A DNA stretch of 20,086 bases from RSA11 sp965652565 (GTDB taxonomy: Bacteria > Actinomycetota > Thermoleophilia > Solirubrobacterales > 70-9), in the NCBI GenBank assembly GCA_965652565.1, contig CBFGWL010000057.1, forward strand, positions 1 to 20,086. Direction: 5' to 3'. Position numbers and translations under genes: made by a program. Positions 1 to 5,638 of this stretch are shown here, one piece after another. A model generated the notes under the pieces. That model worked only from the letters and a program-made list of their open reading frames with translations, had not been told where the DNA came from and searched no databases. How positions within the stretch are numbered: the first letter of the stretch is position 1; every line of letters starts with the position of its first letter.

Positions 1-152
1 CCCCTCCTTCGCCGCCCATCCCCGACGCGCCGCGCCACCACGCCGCCGGGGCGCCCGCCACCACCGCCCGCGCCGCCCCGGGCTCAGCTAGCCACCAACG
101 CCCGTGCCGCCCGGCGCCCGCCGCAAGCGCCCAAACCGGCCCCAGAACGCGG
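1..152. other. Left-edge region with no gene that can be supported
   Basis: This stretch is extremely rich in C and in Pro/Ala/Arg codons, so all three forward frames stay open for a while. One frame closes with TAG at 89-91 and could be the 3' end of a gene entering from the left. Another stays open to TAG at 313-315 but crosses the hairpin at 153-198 and the yebC promoter, so it is unlikely to be coding. No recognisable protein motif, tRNA or repeat was seen. The terminator-like hairpin just downstream suggests that an upstream transcription unit ends here. Confidence 0.3.
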
Positions 153-198
153 AAGAGGACCGCGATCCAGGTCCCCTCCTTGGGATCGCGGCCCTCTT
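153..198. terminator. Strong hairpin, probable (bidirectional) terminator upstream of yebC
   Basis: The left arm 153-168 (AAGAGGACCGCGATCC) pairs with the right arm 183-198 (GGATCGCGGCCCTCTT), giving 15 of 16 pairs with a single A-C mismatch (159/192) around a 14-nt loop. The outer end is A-rich on the left and T-rich on the right (TTT at 197-199), as in a short bidirectional intrinsic terminator. It separates whatever lies to the left from the yebC-ruv unit. An alternative is a structured element of an RNA leader. However, the yebC promoter proposed downstream at 292-318 would place it outside the yebC transcript. Confidence 0.5.
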
Positions 199-291
199 TC
201 GGCATCCCCACATGTGTCGGTGAACGACCCTGGCGGAAAAGCGCCGGCGTCATCCACGCGCGTCCCTAGAAACAACGCCGTCGGGCAAAAG

Positions 292-318
292 TTGCGCTGC
301 GGGATGCGCTCGTAGAAT
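292..318 (+). promoter_or_regulatory. Candidate promoter of yebC, leaderless start
   Basis: A -10-like hexamer TAGAAT (313-318) lies 8 nt before the ATG at 327, with a weak -35-like TTGCGC (292-297) 15 bp upstream. A transcription start about 6-8 nt after the -10 would fall at or next to the A of the ATG. No Shine-Dalgarno sequence precedes the ATG, which fits a leaderless mRNA. The 15-bp spacer is shorter than optimal. Confidence 0.5.
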
Positions 319-326
319 CAACGCCC

Positions 327-1076
327 ATGGCCGGACATTCCAAGTGGTCCTCGATCAAGCACAAGAAGGCTGCGGCCGACGCGAAGCGCGGGCAGCTTTT
401 CACCAAGCTGGCGCGCGCGATCACCGTCGCGGCGCGCGACGGCGGCGGCGATCCGGAGGCGAATTACGCCCTTGCCGCCGCGATCGAGAAGGCGAAGAGC
501 TTCTCGATGCCCAAGGAGAACATCCAGCGGGCGATCGACCGGGGCACGGGCGGCGGTGACGCCGGCGCGATCGAGCACGTCGTGTACGAGGGCTACGGCC
601 CAGGTGGCGCGGCGGTCCTCGTCGACGCGCTGACCGACAACCGCAACCGCACCGGCGCGGAGATGCGTCACACCTTCGACCGCAACGGCGGGAACCTGGG
701 CGAGCCGGGCTCCGTCGCGTGGCAGTTCGAGAAGAAGGGCGTGGTCCTCGTCGACGGCTCGCGGTACGGCGAGGACGATGTGATCACCGCGATCGACGCG
801 GGCGCCGACGACGTCGTAGAGGACGGCGACTCGCTCAAGATCACCTGCGAGCCCTCCGTGCTGGGCGATGTGCGCAGCGCGCTGGAGGAGGCCGAGGTGG
901 AGATCGAGTCGTCCGAGCTCGCGATGGAGCCGAAGACGACGGTCGAGGTGAGCGATCCCTCCGAGGCCCGCCGCCTGCTGAGGCTGATCGAGGCCCTCGA
1001 CGACCACGACGACGTGGACGAGGTCCACGCGAACTTCGACATCCCGGCCGAGCTGCTCGAGGAAGCTACGGCCTGA
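327..1076 (+). CDS. yebC: YebC/PmpR (TACO1) family protein
   Basis: A 249-residue protein of the usual family length. It opens with the family's hallmark N-terminus MAGHSKWSSIKHKK (residues 1-14), followed by the conserved helix region ending in SFSMPKENIQRAIDRG (about 53-68). Next come the alpha/beta domains, with GYGPGG near residue 90 and the GEPGSVAWQF stretch near 125-134. Family members act in the cytosol as DNA-binding transcriptional regulators (PmpR type) or as ribosome-associated factors helping translation of difficult, e.g. proline-rich, stretches (YebC/TACO1 type); the sequence alone does not say which. The ATG at 327 is chosen because it gives the exact family start; there is no SD, and a -10-like box sits 8 nt upstream. 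ruvC follows after 80 nt, the usual actinobacterial neighbour. Identification is very secure; the molecular role is less so. Confidence 0.97.
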   Translation: MAGHSKWSSIKHKKAAADAKRGQLFTKLARAITVAARDGGGDPEANYALAAAIEKAKSFSMPKENIQRAIDRGTGGGDAGAIEHVVYEGYGPGGAAVLVDALTDNRNRTGAEMRHTFDRNGGNLGEPGSVAWQFEKKGVVLVDGSRYGEDDVITAIDAGADDVVEDGDSLKITCEPSVLGDVRSALEEAEVEIESSELAMEPKTTVEVSDPSEARRLLRLIEALDDHDDVDEVHANFDIPAELLEEATA

Positions 1077-1142
1077 GCGCCGCAGCTGCCCTTCGCCCAG
1101 CGCCTCGCCCGGCGGATTTGGGGAGGCATCCGAGCTCACGGC

Positions 1143-1148
1143 CAGAAT
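1143..1148 (+). promoter_or_regulatory. Candidate -10 element for a leaderless ruvC transcript
   Basis: CAGAAT at 1143-1148 lies exactly 8 nt before the GTG at 1157. The AGAATCA/CCC/start-codon arrangement copies the one in front of yebC (AGAATCA at 314-320, CCC directly before ATG 327). No SD precedes the GTG. The only -35-like sequence is a poor TTGGGG at 1118-1123 with a 19-bp spacer. The 80-nt gap after yebC leaves room for an internal promoter, but read-through from yebC is equally possible. Confidence 0.35.
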
Positions 1149-1156
1149 CAGTCCCC

Positions 1157-1678
1157 GTGAAGGTCGTGATGGGCATCGACCCCGGGTTGGCCAGCACCGG
1201 CTTCGGCGTGGTGCGGTTCGCGGGCGGCAGCATGACCGCGCTCGACGGCGGGGTCATCGAGACGTCCGCCGGTGTGGACCCGGGCAAGCGCCTGGCGCGC
1301 ATCCACGACGCGGTCGCCGAGCTGGTCGCCTGGCACAAGCCAGACGCGATCGCGCTCGAGGAGCTCTACTTCGGCAAGAACGTGCGCTCGGCCGTCGGCG
1401 TCGGGCAGGCGCGCGGCGTCGTCATGCTGGCCGCGGCCCAGGCGGGCGTGTCCTGCTTCGATTACACGCCGCAGGCCGTGAAGATGGCCGTCTGCGGCAC
1501 CGGCGGCGCCTCCAAGCACCAGGTGCAGCGCATGGTCGGCACGTTGCTCGGCCTCGCCGGGCCACCGCGCTCCGATCACGCCGCGGACGCGCTCGCGGTC
1601 GCGATCTGCCACGGCAACCGGGCGGCGCTCGAGCTCGCCGCGCGCCAGGCCGAGAGCGGGGCGGAGGTGACCCTGTGA
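1157..1678 (+). CDS. ruvC: Crossover junction endodeoxyribonuclease RuvC
   Basis: A 173-residue protein, the same length as E. coli RuvC. RuvC is the dimeric resolvase that nicks Holliday junctions symmetrically once RuvAB has positioned them. The N-terminus VKVVMGIDPGLASTGFG carries the first catalytic Asp (GIDPG, residues 6-10). ALEELYFGKNVRSA (about 67-80) supplies the central catalytic Glu and the junction-contacting loop. SDHAADALAVAICH near 140-153 carries the two C-terminal catalytic Asp residues (DHAxDA). The GTG at 1157 is preferred because the family starts three to five residues before the GIDPG motif; the frame stays open further upstream to 719 but that part antisense-shadows and overlaps yebC. 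The stop overlaps ruvA by 4 bp (GTGA), implying translational coupling. Confidence 0.96.
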   Translation: MKVVMGIDPGLASTGFGVVRFAGGSMTALDGGVIETSAGVDPGKRLARIHDAVAELVAWHKPDAIALEELYFGKNVRSAVGVGQARGVVMLAAAQAGVSCFDYTPQAVKMAVCGTGGASKHQVQRMVGTLLGLAGPPRSDHAADALAVAICHGNRAALELAARQAESGAEVTL

Positions 1679-2286
1679 TCGCGTCCGTTCGCGGCGAGGT
1701 GCTGGTCCGCCGTCCCGACCACGTGGTGTTGGAGACCGGCGGCGTCGGGTACCGGCTCGCCGTCTCCGCCGAGACGCTCAAGGCGGTACCCGCGCACGGC
1801 AAGGAGGCGACGCTCCACGCGCACATGGTGGTCCGCGACGATTCGATCGCCCTCTACGGCTTCGCGAGCGAAGAGGAGCGCGACCTGTTCCTCCACCTCA
1901 ACTCCGTGTCCGGAGTCGGCCCGAAGGTGGCCCTCGCGATCCTCTCCACCGGCACGCCGCGCGAGCTCGTCCGGGCGATTGCGACCGGCGATGCCAAACG
2001 CTTTCAGGCCGCTCCCGGCGTGGGCAAGCGCACGGCGGAGCGCCTCATCGTCGAGCTGCGTGAGCGCGTGGCGGCCGAGCTCGAGGCCGAGCCGGTCGCG
2101 GCGACCGCGGGCGGCGGGGACGAGGATCCGCGCCTGCTGGCCCGCGAGGGCCTGGTCGGCCTGGGCTACTCCCTCGCCGAGGCCGAGCAGTTGCTTGCCG
2201 ACGCACCCGGCGAGACCCCCGAGGAGATGATCAGCAGCGCCCTGCGCCGCGCTGCCGAGGCGAGCAGCGGAGCACGAGGATCATGA
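1675..2286 (+). CDS. ruvA: Holliday junction branch migration protein RuvA
   Basis: A 203-residue protein of normal family length. RuvA tetramers bind the four-way junction and hold it flat for the RuvB motors. The OB-fold domain I covers about residues 1-62 (MIASVRGEV ... IALYGF). Domain II has two helix-hairpin-helix motifs, VSGVGPK (78-84) and APGVGKRTA (113-121). After an Ala/Gly-rich linker (about 135-148), the RuvB-contacting three-helix domain III runs from about 150 to 195 (LVGLGYSLAEAEQLL). The GTG start at 1675 is fixed by its 4-bp overlap with the ruvC stop and by a strong SD, GGAGGTGA at 1662-1669, 5 nt upstream. Its own stop overlaps the ruvB ATG (ATGA), so ruvC-ruvA-ruvB is a tightly coupled operon. 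Confidence 0.97.
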   Translation: MIASVRGEVLVRRPDHVVLETGGVGYRLAVSAETLKAVPAHGKEATLHAHMVVRDDSIALYGFASEEERDLFLHLNSVSGVGPKVALAILSTGTPRELVRAIATGDAKRFQAAPGVGKRTAERLIVELRERVAAELEAEPVAATAGGGDEDPRLLAREGLVGLGYSLAEAEQLLADAPGETPEEMISSALRRAAEASSGARGS

Positions 2287-3371
2287 GTCGCGAGCGCAAC
2301 CCGGGAATCGTCCCCGACCCAAGCATCGAGGCGGCCGCCGCCGAGATCCCCGTGCGCCGCTCGGAGCCGATGGCCACGGCGCGCGCCGGGGGAGACGACG
2401 ATCTCGACCGCTCGCTGCGCCCGCAGCGCCTCGAGGACTTCGTCGCCCAGGAGCAGGTCACCAAGCAGCTTGGGATCTTCATCGAGGCGGCCCGCCGCCG
2501 CGGCGAGCCCCTCGACCACGTCCTGCTCGCGGGCCCGCCGGGGCTCGGCAAGACCTCGCTCGCGCACATCATCGCGGCCGAGCTCGACGCTCCGCTCGTG
2601 CAGACCGCGGCGCCGGCGCTCGAGCGCAAGGCGGATATCGCCTCGTTCCTCACTGCGCTCGAGCCGAACTCGGTCTTCTTCATCGACGAGATCCACCGCC
2701 TCAACCCGGCAATCGAGGAGACGCTCTACCCCGCGATGGAGGACCGCCGCCTGCCCGTGGTCCTCGGCCAGGGCGCCGGAGCGCGCACGGTCACGCTCGA
2801 CCTGCCGCCGTTCACCCTGGTCGGCGCCACCACGCGCGCCGGGCTGCTCTCCAAGCCCCTGCACGACCGCTTCGGCGTCACCCACCGCCTTGAGCACTAC
2901 GACGCTTCCGACTTGGCGCGCATCGTCTCGCGTTCGGCGGGGATCCTCGGTGTTGAGATCGAGCCGGGCGGCGAGGTCGCGATCGCCTCGCGCTCACGCG
3001 GCACGCCGCGCGTCGCCAACCGGCTGCTCAAGCGCGTCCGCGACTTCGCTGAGGTGAAGGCGGGCGGCGTGATCACCGCCGAGATCGCAACCGAGGCGCT
3101 CGGCATGCTCGAAGTCGACGAGGCCGGCCTGGACCGCCACGACCGCTTGATCCTGGACACGATCGCCACCAAGTTCGGAGGCGGGCCCGTGGGACTCTCG
3201 ACGCTGTGCGCGGCCATCGACGAGGAGGCCGACACGATCGAGGACGTCTACGAGCCGTACCTCCTGCAGCAGGGCCTGATCAAGCGCACGCCGCGCGGGC
3301 GCGTGCTCACCGAGCGGGGCTTCGCCCACCTGGGCCTGCCGGTGCCCGAAGGCGCCGCGACGCTGTTCTAG
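2283..3371 (+). CDS. ruvB: Holliday junction branch migration ATPase RuvB
   Basis: A 362-residue AAA+ motor, slightly longer than the usual 330-350 because of an N-terminal extension of about 35 residues rich in Ala/Arg/Glu. Visible motifs are SLRPQRLEDFVAQEQV (44-59), Walker A GPPGLGKT (84-91), Walker B VFFIDEIHR (131-139), sensor 1 GATTRAG (181-187) and the arginine-finger segment LHDRFG (193-198). A C-terminal winged-helix region includes KFGGGPVGLSTL and ends YLLQQGLIKRTPRGR. RuvB hexamers pull DNA through the RuvA-bound junction. The ATG at 2283 overlaps the ruvA stop by 4 bp. An internal ATG at 2370 (residue 30) would remove most of the extension and is a possible alternative start. The gene ends convergently with the acyltransferase gene, 57 bp away. 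Confidence 0.97.
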   Translation: MSRERNPGIVPDPSIEAAAAEIPVRRSEPMATARAGGDDDLDRSLRPQRLEDFVAQEQVTKQLGIFIEAARRRGEPLDHVLLAGPPGLGKTSLAHIIAAELDAPLVQTAAPALERKADIASFLTALEPNSVFFIDEIHRLNPAIEETLYPAMEDRRLPVVLGQGAGARTVTLDLPPFTLVGATTRAGLLSKPLHDRFGVTHRLEHYDASDLARIVSRSAGILGVEIEPGGEVAIASRSRGTPRVANRLLKRVRDFAEVKAGGVITAEIATEALGMLEVDEAGLDRHDRLILDTIATKFGGGPVGLSTLCAAIDEEADTIEDVYEPYLLQQGLIKRTPRGRVLTERGFAHLGLPVPEGAATLF

Positions 3372-3373
3372 GG

Positions 3374-3396
3374 GCGACGCCTCCGCTCGGAGTCGC
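3374..3396. terminator. Possible hairpin between convergent ruvB and acyltransferase genes
   Basis: In the 57-bp convergent gap, CTCC (3381-3384) pairs with GGAG (3389-3392) around a GCTC loop. GCGA (3374-3377) can pair with TCGC (3393-3396) across a 3-nt bulge. There is no T-run. It could act as a weak bidirectional terminator, which the convergent layout would need, but the evidence is modest. Confidence 0.25.
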
Positions 3397-3428
3397 GGGC
3401 GCGAGCGGCGACGAGCCGGCCCCCGCCG

Positions 3429-5474
3429 CTAGTCGAGGTCGGGCAGCCGGCTGTTCAGCACGGGCCCGAGCGTGCGCGCGAAGGTCCCGGTCAGATGGTT
3501 GCTGCCGCGGTACGTCACCGCGTCGCCGATCACGGCGCGGCACTCGTCGTCCGGGCAGAGCACGTCGTTCACCTCGATCAGCTTGACTCCGTCCACGGCC
3601 TCGGCGGCGCGGCGGTCGAACGGGTCCTGGTTGCGGCGCTCGTCCAGGCCGAACGTGCACTCGTCGAGGCTCTTCAGGTTCTCCGAGACGCAATCGGAGA
3701 CCTCGAACGGGGCGTGCGGGATATCCCCGATCACGACGACCTTGTCGCTGCTCTCCGTGAGGCGCTCGAGCGAGCGTTTGAAGCCCTCCTCGCGCGCCTC
3801 CGCGTTGCCTTCCTCGAGGCGCTCGCCGTCCTCAACGACGGTGTAGAAGCTCGCGCTCGAGACGATCGTCAGGTCCGGCTGCTCCCGTTCGATGCGCTCG
3901 AACGTGCGCTCGCGCCACTCGGTGCACTCTTCGTAGGGGCGGCCCAGGCGGCCGTTCCAGACCTCCACGTCGGCGGGCCCGCAGCCCATCTTCGTGAGCC
4001 CGATGAGGCTCCAGCCCTCACGGTTCCCGATGCGCTCGAGCGCGGGGAAGAAATGCGCGGCGTGCGAGTCGCCGAACAGCACCACCTTCTTGCTGCCCGC
4101 CTTCGGCCCGTACGTGCACTGCGGCGACTCGATGACCTCGCGCTGCACGAGGCACCCGTCGTCCACGAGGCGGCCGCGGTCGGCGCTCGCCTCGAGCGGG
4201 TTGGGGCGCAGGCCCTTCGCCTCCTTCTGGGGCTCCGTCTGGTACGCGAGCGCGGCTGCGCCCTGTACCTCGTCGGCGCTGATCGTGTCGATCTCCGGGG
4301 TCGCGCGGACCAGGACGAGCGCGGCGATCACGCCGGCGACGGCGCAGCCGGCACCCAGTGCGAGCGAGCGGCGCGGCAGCACGGCGAGGCGCTTCGAGCG
4401 CGTGAAGGGGCGCTCGACCGTGTGGTAGGTCAGCGAGGCGAGCCCGATCGCGACGGCGATCGCGATCGCCGCCTGCCAGAGGGCAAGGGGTCCCCAGATC
4501 TCGGTCGCGAAGATGAGCGCAGGCCAGTGCCACAGATAGGTGCTGTAGGAGATCCGGCCGAAATAGCGGACCGGCGGCGTCGCCAGCACGCGCAGCGGGC
4601 CGGCCATCTGGCCGCTCGTGCCGGCGAAGATGATCGCGGCGGTGCCGAACACGGGGAGTAGCGCGGCGACGCCGGGATAGGGGGTCGCACCGGAGTACAG
4701 GATCGTCGCGAGTGCGATCATCCCCAAGCCGACGCCGGCGATGGTCGCGGCCTTCCAGCGGCTCACCACGGGGATTGCGACAAGCGCCAAGATCGCCCCG
4801 ATGCCGAGCTCCCAGGCGCGGGTGAAAGTCGAGAAGTACGCCTGGCTCGGCGCCTCCTGGGTGTAGGTGATGCTGTAGGCGAACGACGCTGCGGTCAGGA
4901 CGAATGCGACCATGAGCGCGGCGCCGCGCTTGATCGGGATGAACCTCCCGAGCAGAAAGACGGCGGCCAGCAGGATGATCGGCCACATGAAGTAGAACTG
5001 CTCCTCCACGCCGAGCGACCAGTAGTGCTGCAGCGGGCTGGTCTCGCTGATCGGCGCGAAGTAATCGGCCGCCTGCGCGGTGAAGCGCCAGTTCGCGAAG
5101 TAGAGCGATGAGGCGATCGCGTCGCCGGAGACGGTGAGCTGCCGCGCCGGCGGAAGCAAGATCAGCGAGAGGACAACCACGACGCCGACGACCAGGGTCG
5201 CGGCCGGCAAGAGCCGGCGCGCACGACGCGCGTAGAAGTTGACGAGGTTGATCGTCCCGCGCTTCTCGACCTCCCGCATCAGCAGGCCCGTGATCAGGAA
5301 GCCGGAGATCACGTAGAACATGTCGACGCCGATGTAGCCGCCGGCGGCCACCGCGACCCCGCCGTGCGCCAGAAGCGCACAGCTCATCGCGACGGCCCGA
5401 AGCCCCTCGATGTCCGGCCGGAATCCGCCCCGCCAGATCACGCGCTTCTCGTTTGTCACGGCCTCGTCGGTCAT
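3429..5474 (-). CDS. Membrane O-acyltransferase (Acyltransferase 3, OafA/YrhL type) with C-terminal SGNH domain
   Basis: A 681-residue two-part protein. Residues about 18-390 form the multi-spanning acyltransferase-3 domain: FRPDIEGLRAVA, an R26-X10-H37 pair matching the family's R/K-X10-H signature, GGYIGVDMFYVISGFLITG (45-63), YARRARRLLPA (81-91) and HYWSLGVEEQFYFMWP (150-165). After the last helix (about 371-390), an extracytoplasmic SGNH-hydrolase-like domain follows, with VVLFGDSHAAHFF (464-476, Ser470) and the terminal block SNHLTGTFA (His660). The family moves acyl groups, often acetyl, onto cell-surface or secreted polysaccharides; the acceptor cannot be predicted here. Position 657, where DxxH normally has Asp, is Gly. 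The ATG at 5474 lacks a clear SD. Divergent from the sulfatase gene across 164 bp. Confidence 0.93.
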   Translation of the reverse strand: MTDEAVTNEKRVIWRGGFRPDIEGLRAVAMSCALLAHGGVAVAAGGYIGVDMFYVISGFLITGLLMREVEKRGTINLVNFYARRARRLLPAATLVVGVVVVLSLILLPPARQLTVSGDAIASSLYFANWRFTAQAADYFAPISETSPLQHYWSLGVEEQFYFMWPIILLAAVFLLGRFIPIKRGAALMVAFVLTAASFAYSITYTQEAPSQAYFSTFTRAWELGIGAILALVAIPVVSRWKAATIAGVGLGMIALATILYSGATPYPGVAALLPVFGTAAIIFAGTSGQMAGPLRVLATPPVRYFGRISYSTYLWHWPALIFATEIWGPLALWQAAIAIAVAIGLASLTYHTVERPFTRSKRLAVLPRRSLALGAGCAVAGVIAALVLVRATPEIDTISADEVQGAAALAYQTEPQKEAKGLRPNPLEASADRGRLVDDGCLVQREVIESPQCTYGPKAGSKKVVLFGDSHAAHFFPALERIGNREGWSLIGLTKMGCGPADVEVWNGRLGRPYEECTEWRERTFERIEREQPDLTIVSSASFYTVVEDGERLEEGNAEAREEGFKRSLERLTESSDKVVVIGDIPHAPFEVSDCVSENLKSLDECTFGLDERRNQDPFDRRAAEAVDGVKLIEVNDVLCPDDECRAVIGDAVTYRGSNHLTGTFARTLGPVLNSRLPDLD

Positions 5475-5638
5475 GTGGTTAGACGCGGGATCGGTTTGAT
5501 GACCCCTCTTGTCCGCATTGGGGCGCGCGTAACGCGCGCCATGTCCCGCCCAGCGAAGCTAGACAGCGTTCATTAGCGCCAGATGAAGACTTCGTGAGGA
5601 AGTTCCCGCTTCCTACAACACACTAACCTCCTCGCCTG
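5475..5638. promoter_or_regulatory. Divergent regulatory spacer with perfect 9-bp inverted repeat
   Basis: The spacer between the acyltransferase (minus) and sulfatase (plus) genes must hold both promoters. It contains a perfect inverted repeat GGCGCGCGT-A-ACGCGCGCC (5522-5540), 47 bp from the acyltransferase ATG and 98 bp from the sulfatase ATG. The right part is notably more A/T-rich than its surroundings (5575-5625). Facing the sulfatase, TAACCT (5624-5629) lies 9 nt before its ATG and TACAAC (5614-5619) is another -10-like box. The repeat could be an operator for a shared regulator or a transcribed hairpin. Confidence 0.4.

Noticed and set aside
84..275. 63-residue reading frame on the minus strand at the left edge
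   Set aside because: It crosses the strong hairpin at 153-198, has low-complexity Gly/Arg/Ala composition and no recognisable motif.
318..1139. 273-residue minus-strand frame opposite yebC
   Set aside because: A shadow of a GC-rich gene: the plus strand encodes an unmistakable full-length YebC, and the antisense product has no motif.
719..1156. N-terminal extension of RuvC back to ATG 719
   Set aside because: It would overlap yebC by over 350 bp and add about 146 Arg/Gly-rich residues that no RuvC has. GTG 1157 gives the exact family length.
3495..4661. 388-residue plus-strand frame opposite the acyltransferase
   Set aside because: Rich in Arg/Ala/Leu with no domain. The minus strand carries clear Acyltransferase 3 and SGNH motifs across the same region.
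5478..5483. TCTAAC on the minus strand as a -10 box for the acyltransferase
   Set aside because: It lies only 3 nt from the ATG, so a transcript starting from it would begin inside the gene.
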